This document shows positions 37,442-48,134 of a stretch of DNA of 64,000 nt, in pieces. The position numbers were made by a program, and so were the translations under genes. Source of the DNA: Rhizopus arrhizus (lineage: Eukaryota; Mucoromycota; Mucoromycetes; Mucorales; Rhizopodaceae). The notes under the pieces are model-generated. The model was given only the letters and a program-made list of their open reading frames with translations, ran no database searches and had not been told where the DNA came from. Numbering within the stretch: position 1 is the stretch's first letter; the number at the start of each line of letters is the position of its first letter. The stretch lies in contig JAKZZE010000006.1 in assembly GCA_024220505.1 (NCBI GenBank), forward strand, positions 124,001 through 188,000, written 5' to 3'.

Positions 37442-38288
37442 TTATTGTTCATTATTTTCATAGATAGGCAAGCTTACAGAATTGGCAGTTTTAATCTGTA
37501 AGGACCTAATCGCTTCTTCTCCCCCTGGTGTAGCTTGGGCTATACTTGTATATGCAGACATAAAATTTTCAAAAGCGGCGGTATCTGTCTGTCCAGTTGT
37601 TGCAATTTTGACAGCATAGCAATTTCCTTTCATGAAATTCATGTGTGTTGATTTAGCAGCTAATAATACTTCCTTTTGCAAATCTTGTGCTTTGAGATTT
37701 ATAGGCATAGGCTCTCTATTCCGCAAAGATTTGTAAGATTTCCTAATCTCCACCAAGAAAAAAAAAACTACCTTCTCTTTTTATAGACTTCTCTAGAAAA
37801 GATTTTGCTTAATTTATGAATTGTATAGTTGTCAGCTAGAAACATGTCAAATTCTTCCATCAACTGTAATTGTGCTTCTGGCTTATGGTATAACTTTCTG
37901 ACATGTTTAAGATCTAATACTTTATGGATGCCTTTGATTTTTTTCTCTTTAATCATGTCTTTGTATGACTGTTGTGAAGCTCGTACGAAAAGGCAGCGTC
38001 GAACGCCTGGTGTATGACAACCATGTTTCAATAAACTAATTAAACTCAAATCAGCTTTAAGTTGTGTTTTTGTAGAAGTGTTGCTTACATTCTAGCAGGG
38101 TTTCTTTTGACGAGATTGTTATTTTCAAACGTTGAGATCATTAACCAAACAATTTCTTCTTTCTCTCCATTTTCATTTTCATGTTTAAATAAAGCTTTAA
38201 ATGCTTTTTTAACCTTTTATTATTTAATGAAATCATTATCTTTCTTTCTTTATTTAAATTCCCTTACCTTGTCTTGATTAATTTGCAT
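37442..38288 (-). CDS. Ribosomal L1-domain ribosome-biogenesis protein (UTP30/CIC1/RSL1D1-like)
   Basis: Four exons (38288-38268, 38213-38089, 38044-37772, 37742-37442) encode 239 residues. After a helical start (MQINQDKVKKAFKALFKH) come the L1-fold elements: HGCHTPGVRRCLFVRASQQSYKDMIKEKKI, HKPEAQLQLMEEFDMFLADNYTIHKLSKIF, then PMPINLKAQDLQKEVLLAAKSTHMNFMKGNCYAVKIATTGQ. This order and the FDMFLADN motif are typical of Utp30/Cic1/RSL1D1, nucleolar factors associated with pre-ribosomes, rather than of the ribosomal protein itself. The last intron would be only 29 nt (37743-37771), yet the frame requires it. Transcribed divergently from RPB8 with 132 bp between starts. Confidence 0.88.
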
Positions 38289-38420
38289 ATTGTTTTGAAG
38301 AAAAAACAGAGCGCTCTAAGCCATCTGCATTTCTATCCCATTTACCAGTGACTGCCCTTAATTTATGTAGAAAAAAAGTGAAAGCTTTCTTCTCTCTTTC
38401 TTTTCTGCACTTAGTTCATA
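38289..38420. promoter_or_regulatory. Bidirectional promoter, UTP30-like / RPB8
   Basis: Only 132 bp separate the two start codons of a ribosome-biogenesis gene and a subunit shared by all three RNA polymerases. TC-rich sequence (CTTTCTTCTCTCTTTC) lies immediately upstream of RPB8. Joint growth-linked control is plausible. Confidence 0.55.
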
Positions 38421-38999
38421 ATGTCAACAGAAAACATATTATTTCAAGATATCTTTGATATTAAAGACCTTGATCCTCAAGGCAAACGTTTTGACAGAGG
38501 TGAATTAAAGAAATGCACATCTTTTATCATTCAGGAACATTAATCATTATATTAGTTTCACGTCTTATTGCCCGTTCCGAAAATTATGAAATGGATTTAA
38601 CATTGGATTTTAATTCTGAAATCTATCCTTTAAATACTGGAGAAAAGTTTTCTTTTGTCTTGGCATCATCTCTTTCTCTTGAGGCTTCAGCTAACACAGG
38701 TGGTGTCGAGAAGCGTGAAAGCTGGCGTGAGCGTGCACCTGGAGAACGTGATTTGAGTGATGAATATGAATATGTTATGTTTGGTAAAGTTTATAAATTT
38801 GAAGACTCCAACAAGGGCGCAGCTGTTCAACAAGTGTAAGTGATTTGTGCATGTGTTGCACTGTTTTCTTTTTATTAATCATTTATATAGTTCTGTATAT
38901 GTCTCTTATGGAGGTCTTTTGATGTGCTTAGAAGGAGATTATAGACATTTACAAAACTTGACTGTAGGTGAAAATATTTATTTGTTGATTAGAAAGTAA
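38421..38999 (+). CDS. RPB8: RNA polymerase I/II/III subunit RPABC3
   Basis: Three exons (38421-38499, 38556-38835, 38891-38999) encode 155 residues, about the usual length for Rpb8. It begins [30 protein letters not shown], continues [15 protein letters not shown] and [11 protein letters not shown], and ends [23 protein letters not shown]...LLIRK, all typical of the Rpb8 OB-like fold. It is a common subunit of nuclear RNA polymerases I, II and III. Its 3' end is 87 bp from the end of the convergent rhodanese gene. Confidence 0.97.
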
Positions 39000-39086
39000 A
39001 ACAAGACATCAGATTTTGTAATAAAAAAAAAGAGAATGGGGCAATTGTGTAAATATGCTATAGATTCAACTTATTTTTTATTATTT

Positions 39087-39643
39087 TTATGAAGCCCATT
39101 CCCATACTTTAGCATCATAATCTTCAATAAGATCTTTTTCCAACTTGTACCTTAAATGCCATCCTTCAAATCCATAGCGTAAAATTTTGACCTGGTAAAG
39201 CAAAATCATTGAATTATTGTCAATTATTGGTAACAATTACCTTTTGATTTGTTGAAATACCCAAGTTAGAGAGTGTTTCACTGTAAATACGCGCCGATTT
39301 TGGACCTAACAAAATAAAAGTTTTAAAATAAGCAAGTAAACAATACTTTTTACGCTACCTCTCACTTGAGAAAGAGCACAGTGGAAATAGATTGTGGGCA
39401 CTTGAGAATATTTTTCAATAAGTTCATTTACTTCATCATATATTCTTCCGGCTGGAACATTAACAGATCCTGGAACGTGGCCACCCTAAGTAAATTAATA
39501 AAAAGTTTTACAAATGTTGATCTATACTTTACAATGTAATCATCGCCTCGAACGTCTATAATAACGTAGTCTTTTCCAGCGTGCTTTGAAGGATCTCGAA
39601 CAAGAGCCATAACTTCTTCAGGCTCAGCATAAGTAGGCGTCAT
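39087..39643 (-). CDS. Rhodanese-fold phosphatase/reductase of Cdc25-Acr2-Ych1 type
   Basis: Four exons give ~135 residues: YVIIDVRGDDYI | GGHVPGSVNVPAGRIYDEV...TIYFHCALSQVR | GPKSARIYSETL... | VKILRYGFEGWHLRYK. The active-site loop HCALSQVRGP matches the HC-x5-R loop shared by Cdc25 catalytic domains and yeast arsenate reductase Acr2 and Ych1; the small size, with no regulatory extension, favours the Acr2/Ych1 group. An intron splits the active-site loop between Arg and Gly. The start at 39643 (MTPTYAEPEEV) was preferred over an in-frame ATG 29 codons upstream, whose extension is basic and hydrophobic and looks like leader sequence. Substrate is unknown; arsenate reduction or phosphotyrosine hydrolysis are candidates. 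Confidence 0.88.
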
Positions 39644-39911
39644 TATATGAAAAAATGAAGAAATAAAAAATAAAAATCCATACTTTAATTTCTTTTTTAT
39701 TTTTAATCTTATCTTTGTGTACCTCGACACACATATATCTAATTAAAGCTATAGAAAAAAGAAAGTGGATATTCTGACTTGTCAAAAAGCAATTATTTAT
39801 ACCTTTGATCCGTTTATGCCATCAAAGTTTCACCATAAAACATAGTTTAGTAAATACTCTATTCACCGGCTTTGTCTACTCCGCTCCCACAACAACAAAA
39901 AAACAATAAGA

Positions 39912-40109
39912 ATGGTGCATCTTCAATACAATGACTTTTTCTCAGCAATGACAACTCTCATCACTCACAAATTAAAAGAATTCTATGTATTAGATATTAC
40001 AGATAATGTTATTTTAGGGTGTATTGTTGCCATTTTAGTTGGACTAAGTACTATTATTTGGCACACTTGGGTAGACCCTGGCAATGACAACAATGAAGAA
40101 CAAGATTGA
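39912..40109 (+). CDS. Small single-pass membrane protein, unknown
   Basis: 65 codons from MVHLQYNDFF, with one clear transmembrane helix (VILGCIVAILVGLSTIIWHTW, ~residues 33-53) and an acidic C-terminus (DPGNDNNEEQD). The start has an A-rich context (AATAAGAATGG) and a poly-A signal-like ATAAAAAATAA follows the stop, so it probably is expressed. The stop is only 25 bp from that of the convergent TDRD3-like gene. I do not recognise the family; many fungal ER or mitochondrial subunits have this size and topology. Confidence 0.6.
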   Translation: MVHLQYNDFFSAMTTLITHKLKEFYVLDITDNVILGCIVAILVGLSTIIWHTWVDPGNDNNEEQD

Positions 40110-40134
40110 ATAAAAAATAATTTATTTACAATTG

Positions 40135-40417
40135 TTACTTTTGATAATTGTTATTGTTGGTATTATAGTAACTGTGATGATTGTAGTAAGGTTGATAGTT
40201 GTTATAAGGTTGGTGGTAATATATGGGCTGCATGTATTGGTCTGTTGAAGGTGGATAATTATAGTTTGGATAGACTGGCATTACCATACTATAATCTCCC
40301 ATTGAGTAAGGCTGCTGATAATAATATCCATTTTGCATGACTGTTGCCGGTGCTGGCTGTTGGTGTAATAAAGGATAAGCCTGAGGAACAAAGTTATAAG
40401 TTGATGGTTGCTGTTCG

Positions 40418-40452
<35 letters not shown>

Positions 40453-42483
40453 GTGTTGGTGTTGGTGTTGGTGTTGGTGTTGCTGCTGTTGTTGTTGGTA
40501 ATCATAAGCCATTCTATACTGACTTTCCACAGCCATTTGATCATTGAGAGCTTCAACTTTTGATAGTTGTTGATTATCTATTGTAGCAGTAACTATAGCA
40601 TTAGTACTTGAATCATGTCTAATTGAGGTTTTATCATTCATATTCGATTTTGGTGTAAACGTCTTGTCGGATACTAAAGAAGGCTGTTTTTCTGGACTTT
40701 CTTCTGCAGTCAGCTTAGTGCCTTTTGGTTGTATTGGCTCGTCTTGTTGAATGCTGACATTCAGGTTCTCTAGCTTCTTAGGTTGTTCCAGCTTTTCAGA
40801 ATTTACTGTATCTTTTCTGTCTCTTTTACTTGTTCTAATTTTCTTTTTTCTCATCTTTTTTTCTGCTTTTATGTTACTCCTTTCTGTTTTCTCGCCTTCG
40901 TTCGCTTTGATTAACTGTGGATCTAATCTATCGCTTTTTGGTACATCCTTTGCACTAACTTCTTCCTCATCATTGTGCAATGATGCTGATTTGTTACTAT
41001 TCTCTACATAGTTCTTTTTTTGTTCTCTTGGGGTTTTCTTCTTTTATCAAGTGCTTTTGGTTGTTGGCCAGTCCCTTTATTTGATACTGCTTCAGGCTTA
41101 TTTTCATCTTCCAGTTTCTTTACTTTTCCATGGGTCTTGGTCTCAACCATCTCCTTACTTTCTTCATCTTTCACTGCATTCACATTTGAATTTTTTTCTC
41201 TTGGCGTCTTTATCTTTTTTGTACGTTTTTCTTTTCCCGGCTCTTCTTGTTTAGCGTGATTATCATCGTGATCATTTATACCTTTTGGTTCGACTTTCTG
41301 TTTTTCCAACCGTTCTTTGTTTTCTGAGGAATTTGGTGACTCCTTTACTTTCTCTATTGGATGTATTGCATCAGACATCTTTTTCGCGATCAAAGACTTC
41401 TTCTTTCTAGGTCTCTTCTTCTTTTCAAACGTTCTTTCCTTCTCTTGCCGTTTCTCCTCAGGCACTCCTTGTTCCTCTTGCTGCTTATTTTGATCATCAC
41501 TCTTTAGAGGCTCAATGATTTCCTCTTCACTTTGGTGAAGCTTTTGTTCATCATTCTTCTTATTTGAAGACCTTCTTTTATTTCGTCTTGTCTTTCTTCT
41601 TTCTTTATCTTCTTCGTCTTTCTTGTCTTCCTTTGTGTCAACTGAATCTTCTTTCTTTGACTTTATTCCAGTTTTTCCTGTCTCATGCATTGTCTTATTT
41701 TCTGTTGTTTGACTATTTGTCTAGGAAAATGGAACGTTATGTTTAATCATACAAGTCATTTTATTATTCTTACCTTGGACATAGGCGGTACATCTTTTTT
41801 ACGATTTCTTCCTCTAGGCTTACTCTAAAAAACATATTCAATAAAGCTGTCATGCATAATATGTATTTATAAAAACAGACCTTTTTCCAGACTTGAACAA
41901 GTTCTTGAACATGACCACCTAGTTTTTTCATCATTCCAGGTTGTAATGAAAGCATTTGGTTATTGATTGGAATGGGTTTTGTCACAAGGAACTTTGTACC
42001 CGGAGGCGTGTAGATTCTTGTAAACGTCAGTTAATGTTTTCTTTTTTTCTGCTATTTATTACTTACTTTAGACCGTTGGCTGATTCATTCACGTGAGTTG
42101 CTTTTAATCTTTTTCTAGTTCCATCTGTAAATGTTACATGTAACAATCTTGGCTGATCTTCTTCATTTTCGGCAATGTATGAAACTTCGACCAATTGAAG
42201 TACAGCAGGACTAGGAATTTCCTTCAGTTTCTCATTTGTTTGACTCAATCCTTGTTCAGTTAAAGATGTAATATCTAACTATAAAATGCGTTGAGAGAGA
42301 ATGTGTGTGAATTTTAGTCAATAAAACAACATATCTATAGTTCTTTACGTCTTTTGCATGACGAACGTAATCGTCTATTGTTTTTAGGTCTTTATTCTTT
42401 GAAGCAATCAACTCAATGCCTTCTTGAGATAAATACCATCCTTTACTTTTAAATTCTTCAATAGAAGGATGTGTTGTCATCAT
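40135..42483 (-). CDS. TDRD3/RMI1-like OB-fold protein with long low-complexity tail
   Basis: Several exons join from MMTTHPSIEEFKSKGWYLSQEGIELIAS (42483). The N-terminal ~170 residues match the DUF1767-OB module of RMI1 and TDRD3: helical start, LDITSLTEQGL, VLQLVEVSYIAENEE, FTDGTRKRLKATHV, PGTKFLVTKPIPINNQMLSL, and LGGHVQELVQVWKK. That module binds topoisomerase III (TDRD3 with TOP3B, RMI1 with TOP3A). The remainder (~600 residues) is a Lys/Glu-rich, presumably disordered stretch, followed by a poly-Gln/His run (40405-40490) and a Tyr/Asn/Pro/Gln-rich C-terminus. No Tudor domain is seen. An intron near 41048-41094 (GTATCA...AAAAG) is needed to join the two large charged segments. Splice sites were inferred by eye; the N-terminal family call is the secure part. 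Confidence 0.75.
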
Positions 42484-42890
42484 GTAAAAATATAGAAAAA
42501 AAGAAATGTGGTTTTATTTTTTTTACGGCACTGCAAATAATTTAAGAATAACAAGTCGGTAATATTCGCTTGAAATTCGAAGTTTTACTAGAACATTACT
42601 GTATTAAAACGGCGCATTTCAAGCAAATTTTACTTCTGGAATATAATTTCGAATATCATGCACGCCAAAAAAAAAAAAAAAAAGAAAAAAATACTTGAAA
42701 TCTCTGATTTTACCTTAATTTCACATAAAAAAAAAGAGAGTAATATTCGCATTTTACTTGATACGATAGGTTGGCTTTTTTTTTAATCATCACAAATTTA
42801 CTTGTCGTTATTAGACTACATCATGCTTATTCATGTACTTTTTTACATACTAATATATAGAATTTTTTTTTTTTTTTTTTGTAAATCAAT
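42484..42890. other. Intergenic spacer with homopolymer runs
   Basis: About 400 bp, AT-rich, with poly-A at ~42667 and poly-T at ~42862-42880. The poly-T just outside the left inverted repeat could be the poly-A tail of a LINE insertion on the minus strand. No gene. Confidence 0.5.
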
Positions 42891-43384
42891 AGTTTATTTT
42901 TATTTATAAAATATAATTGGAGTCACACGTCTGAGAGTGCTGTGAACCAAAAGAAACAGAGCGTAAACGATTGAACGTGCTAGTCAAGGTCGAGCCTGCC
43001 CCTTTCCAGGATGGCAAACTGCGACACAGCACGAGTGACCCAGCTGTTGATCACTAAAAGGAAAGCCGTCAATGGCAAATCTCCAGTGGATACGCCAGAT
43101 AACGGAAAGCACACAGCAGCTGAGAGTCCAGAGATCAGTGTTGTCAACAAAAGTAAACTGCTGAAAAGACCAGAGGATTGAGCATACATCGTCTGAAGTG
43201 AAAAGTAAGGTATAGATTAAAGAAATTGAAAACATCTATCCATACTCTCCATTTCTTAGGACAGCACATGAAGTGGTGCTGTAAGCTTTCAGTATTAGCA
43301 GAACAAAATTTAGATTGAATCTGGCGATGAGTTGAAAGAGATTGGATCCAAGCTTAGCAGCTGTAGGTGTTGTTGGTTTATCAT
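42891..43384 (-). repeat. Left arm of ~490-bp inverted repeat (LINE 3' end, minus strand)
   Basis: This sequence is the reverse complement of 47571-48057, essentially identical over most of its length. Read on the minus strand it encodes the C-terminal part of a LINE polymerase protein: SLQHHFMCCPKKWRVW, then after a frame change SDDVCSILWSFQQF and WRIHWRFAIDGFPFSD. It ends with an AATAAA-containing AT-rich stretch. The inner ~30 bp differ from the other arm only by G/A changes. Confidence 0.88.
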
Positions 43385-45482
43385 GCAGGTCAACGTTAAC
43401 GGTCACCTTATCTTACCAGTCCCACTCGGACGGGGTTTACGGCAAGGTGATCCTATTAGAACTATCCTGTTCAGCCTTGTTCTTGAACTCCTTATTAGAG
43501 CAATCAAGGATTCACAGAGAATTCAAGGCTTTCTACCTCTAAGTTTGTCGCTACCAACCATTCGTGATCCTTTATATGGTCCGTCTTCCCTTCAACCGGT
43601 TAAGGTGCTCGCATACGCAAATGATCTACTTATCTTTCTACGTAATGCTGCAGATCTCGCTGAGGCTCAAAGGTTGACTCAACTCTACAATCAGGCCACC
43701 AATGCCAAAATGAATTTTGACAAAACAGTTGGTTTCTCTATATCAGGGATCCCTCACCCTCATTGGCTGCCTGCTCTAGTTACTTATAGTATCACTAAAT
43801 GGCATGACCGATGTTCTGATGAGTCTCCTACTTATCTTTAGTATCCGTTGATGCATTCCACTACACATTGTCGCCTGTTCCAAGGCCGTCTGATCCCTAA
43901 GATTACTCGAGTCTGTGACATATATAAACAGCGCAATTTGTCCATTCGTGGTAGAGCTACTGCACTCAACATCATGATACTGTCTACTCTCTGGCACGTT
44001 TTGGGCATTTCTTGGATCAGTTTACAGAATTTGCAAGTCATACATCGAATTTGTCGTGAGTTCCTTTTATTTCGAGTCTTTCCTCCAGTCTCTTTTGATG
44101 TATTGCAATTACCGCTCAATAAAGGTGGCCTCGGCATATTGGATCCATTGTCCCTACAACAGGCTCTCCAGTTTTGTTGGATCACACCTTTAATACAGCA
44201 TCATCATCCTTCCACAATTGTCTCTTAATGAATGAGCGCCCATTTGGCAAGCATAGCACTTGTGGTCCTTTATGATCACCGATTGCCTTTCTTGTTTCCT
44301 AAACTACATGGGGTCTCCTTCAACAGAATCGACCAAGTCTTTGTGCTCTGCTTTTTAGAGTTCTTAACTCCTTATTTGATTCTTCCACTGTCTCTTCTGC
44401 TTTCAACAGTACATCAGATCAACCTACTGCAATGCTTCTGAATTACAGTTTGTCTCTGCCTCTCTCCGCGGTTGTGCAATTGACATCTGAATTTTCATTG
44501 CAAGACCAAAAGCCCTTTGATACTGTCTATGTTCAAAAACGCTTTCATCCGATCGTCCAAATTTAACTGTCTGTAAAGCTCGTGTGTAGAAAATGCTGCG
44601 ATGGATTACCATTGGTAAAGTAACTTTGCTTCCTTTTTTTTTTTTTTTTTTTTTTTTTTTTCTTACAAAGTTGTGCCTTCCGAGCTTCCCTGTATGTGGA
44701 TAACGCTTCCAAGGATCTAGTGCTTTAGGCTCCTTTTGTAAATATCTGATTGCAGATGCTCTAGATATTGGCTCAGAAAGGATCACTCCAAAGTATTTCC
44801 GTACAAACCACCAGACAAAGCTTTTACAATCTATCCCAACTAGATCTCCTGTGCACACAAAACCGGCTATGCTTTAGAATTTTTTCTTGAAATTGAAGAT
44901 CCCTTTAGCAGTTCGTACACCTTGGTATCGTTTATTACAAGACAAATTTCCCTGTGCAGTAACGATTCACAAAGTCGTACCGGACCATTGCCACTCTTCT
45001 TGTCGCTTGTGCACACCTCGTTTGATTACTGAGCATGTCGGTCATTTTTTCTTTCTCTGTTCTCCAAAACGACTTATTTGGGAACAAATATGGCCTCATT
45101 TCTTTGGACATACTATGACTACTCATGAAATTTACAGGGCTATCCACCTTTTAATTTTCCCTCCTTAATGATTATCCTTAATATCGAATGAAAGTATCAT
45201 TGCTTGTATTATTCTTGGTATATGGAAGGCTCACTGGCATTTTACCTTTGACGAAGTCCTTTTCAACCCCGTAAGGGTCTTCCAAAATATCCTCTCCTTA
45301 GTTGGCCCCTTTCGGCCCAACGTCTTGTCCTCATTAGTTTAATTTTCACATTCATTATCTTTTTGCTCTTATGCTACTCTTTGTTAGTCCGGAGATCACT
45401 GCTGATATACACGCAACTTCATATATCTTTATTATTCACTTAATAAAAAAATTCGGGTAACCAGCCCCTACAAAAAAAAATA
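43385..45482 (+). pseudogene. Degraded LINE retrotransposon, reverse-transcriptase portion to 3' tail
   Basis: Fragments of one LINE second-ORF protein can be followed on the + strand. First the RT palm (RGLRQGDPIRTILFSLVLELL, then VLAYANDLLIFL, where the usual A-DD is A-ND, so a catalytic Asp is lost). Next come YPLMHSTTHCRLFQGRL and RQRNLSIRGRATALNIMILSTLWHVL-like connection sequence (residue order here is RQRN = KQRN). Finally, the C-terminal zinc-like region HSSCRLCTPRLITEHVGHFFFLCSPKRLIWEQIW and WKAHWHFTFDE near 45230. Several stops and frameshifts interrupt it. A short A-run at 45472-45480 marks the likely 3' tail. It is truncated at the 5' side next to the left inverted-repeat arm, so the endonuclease domain is missing. 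Confidence 0.88.
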
Positions 45483-45701
45483 ACCTGTTAACAAGTCATT
45501 TAAAGCTGTTAACAATCATTTGTATAAATGTTTTAGCAGCACAGTTAGACCAGAAATGTTGTCAACAAAAAAAGATGTATCTCAATTTGTGCACTTTAAA
45601 ATTGTGATTTCGAATTGTATATCGGATATTAAAATGAAAACAATGCAATCATAAGGTTTTGCCCCTGAGTGTATAAAAAAAAATGCAGTACTGTCGTATT
45701 T

Positions 45702-45940
45702 ACCTCATTAAATACTTATTATTCGTATGAGATTACTCGGAACTTATATAAGAAATAACAAGTACTGAATACATAATATTACCTCATTAAATACTTATTA
45801 TTCGTATGAGATTACTCGGAACTTATATAAGAAATAACAAGTACTGAATACATAATATTACCTCATTAAATACTTATTATTCGTATGAGATTACTCGGAA
45901 CTTATATAAGAAATAACAAGTACTGAATACATAATATTAC
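45702..45940. repeat. Three tandem copies of a 79-bp unit
   Basis: ACCTCATTAAATACTTATTA begins at 45702, 45781 and 45860, giving an exact period of 79 bp; the copies appear identical by eye and a partial fourth start (ACCT) occurs at 45939. The unit is AT-rich and non-coding. Identity among the copies indicates recent amplification or concerted evolution. Confidence 0.95.
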
Positions 45941-46369
45941 CTATTACATATTCCCTAAAACTCATATGCAATGTTTATATTGTTCAAGCTCAATACTAAA
46001 ATTGACCTTGAGCTCACTTCGGTCCCTAAATAATTTCATTTCCTATACAAAGGCGTAGTTTGATTAAATGGGTTCTTTCTCTCGTCTTGAAATCTAATAA
46101 AGAGGTTACATAGAGACTCATTCACTAGTTTTCAAGTATTATTTCCTTTCTATTTCTCACTTTATTATCTGCAAATATCTCAAGTACTACGTTTGTGCTC
46201 ATAGTTCCATTGTCAGATATCTTCTGTACAATGTGACAATTGTAATAGAATTTCGTTCTTCAAACGCATATTATATTCACAAACAAGATGCACATACTCT
46301 AGAGGCGACAGTTACTATAAAAGATAACGGTAAAACATAGAAATCGATTAAGTCTGTCAAGAGATTCAA

Positions 46370-47565
46370 AATTAACATGCTTTGCTGTTGGTTTTATTTA
46401 AGAAATGAAGTTATAATCACAAGAAAGCTAGAACAACATTTCAGATGCTTATGTAAAAAAGAATATAAAACAAAGAATGGCTTAAAGATGCATGTATCCA
46501 AATGTCCCAATTGTGGTTAATGTGGAGTTCGAGGGTAATTGGCTTTTTTATCCTTCTTTTTCAAATATTTATTAAATATAACTCATCAAACAACAGGACC
46601 CAACAATGAAAAAGTCATTCCTTACCACAAAGCCGTAAAAAAAGCGACAAACTCAACCGATGTGACCATAGAAGAACAAAAGAATAGCAACCGCCTTGTA
46701 AAAATATTAAAGCTAAAGCCCATCATACTGAAGGACAAAAGTGGTGATGAATATGCTTTGCTGGGAAATGAAGATGTAGCAAAGGACATGAGACAGAAAA
46801 GGAGGTTAAAAGTTAGCATTCTTAATGTTGAGGCGAAAAAAAAAAGAAACTGTGAGTACTGGTACTGCTAAACCTATGGATGACCTTGAGGCAGTAATTA
46901 CCAATGGTCCTTACTTTGATATTCTGAATCCTGACAGCTATATTGAACTTGATGTGCATATGGCGTGTGATCTTAACATGGACTGGTTTATTTATGAAAA
47001 TTATAAATACTATTGTTGTCTTTACTGGCTGGTGCTATATTACTTGATGGGAAAAAAGGTATTCTCATCAATACTATTGAGGTGTATGGACGTACATCTT
47101 TGATCGACCCATACTACGAACGATTTCTAAATGGAAAAGAAGCAATCATGAAAACCCTCCCACCTTCAACAGGTTTGATATACAATGACGTATTTGTAAC
47201 AGTAAAAAAAGAAGACAGCTCCAGAAAACTTATTAGTGCCACCAAATCAATGAATGCCTTGGTAACAAGTTCCATCAGGATTGATCAGGAAGTACTACCT
47301 GAAGTTGGAAGCTCCACGTTGCAGTTCATGCCATCTACAAATACCAGGGTATATATATCCTATCATCACAATTGTACGATGCCAAAAAGGTGTACAAGTT
47401 GGATACGGTGAAGTACCTATACCCACAAGACATACTATCACAGTTACGACAAGTACGTTCCAAGTTTATCAAAAACAACGGCTGCTTGACTCTTCGCGCC
47501 TTATCATCAATGACCAATTAACACAATCTGAAGCCGTACACAGTCTGGACAGTCAATAATTACGA
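46370..47565 (+). pseudogene. Decayed gene of unknown family inside the repeat island
   Basis: Consecutive short frames on the + strand look like one broken protein. First a Cys/His finger-like segment (QHFRCLCKKEYKTKNGLKMH then CPNCG, stop at ~46519). Next a charged helical part (46600-46850, KVIPYHKAVKKATNSTDVTI). Next SYIELDVHMACDLNMDWFIY (~46940). Last, in another frame, LLAGAILLDGKKGILINTIEVYGRTSLIDPYYERFLNGKEAIMKT and VFVTVKKEDSSRKLISATKSMN (47020-47275). Frameshifts near 46850, 47010 and 47300 and a stop after CPNCG break it. I do not recognise it; the finger would fit a transposase or a cargo regulator. Splicing might rescue some joins, but no good GT-AG pairs were evident. Confidence 0.5.
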
Positions 47566-47570
47566 TGATA

Positions 47571-48057
47571 AATCAACAATACCTACAGCTGTTAAGCTTG
47601 GATCCAATCTCTTTCAACTCATCGCCAGATTCAATCTAAATTTTGTTCTGCTAATACTGAAAGCTTACAGCACCACTTCATGTGCTGTCCTAAGAAATGG
47701 AGAGTATGGATAGATGTTTTCAATTTCTTTAATCTATACCTTACTTTTCACTTCAGACGATGTATGCTCAATCCTCTGGTCTTTTCAGCAGTTTACTTTT
47801 GTTGACAACACTGATCTCTGGACTCTCAGCTGCTGTGTGCTTTCCGTTATCTGGCGTATCCACTGGAGATTTGCCATTGACGGCTTTCCTTTTAGTGATC
47901 AACAGCTGGGTCACTCGTGCTGTGTCGCAGTTTGCCATCCTGGAAAGGGGCAGGCTCGACCTTGACTAGCACGTTCAATCGTTTACGCTCTGTTTCTTTT
48001 GGTTCACAGCACTCTCAGACGTGTGACTCCAATTATATTTTATAAATAAAAATAAAC
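47571..48057 (+). repeat. Right arm of ~490-bp inverted repeat (LINE 3' end, plus strand)
   Basis: Reverse complement of 42891-43384. It encodes the same LINE C-terminal fragments on the + strand and is followed directly by a poly-A run (48058-48070), as expected for a LINE 3' end. Together the arms bracket 4.2 kb. Confidence 0.88.
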
Positions 48058-48134
48058 AAAAAAAAAAAAGTATTATTAAAGAGATATATTAGAAAGTGAA
48101 TGCTAAAAAAGCGGGGGACATCCTATCAAGTTAT

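Noticed and set aside
40980..41100. Frameshift in the TDRD3-like gene between its two large charged segments
   Set aside because: A normal GT-AG intron of about 47 nt restores the frame, so no mutation needs to be assumed.
45702..45940. CRISPR-like array
   Set aside because: The repeats are directly contiguous with no spacers, and the context is a fungal chromosome.
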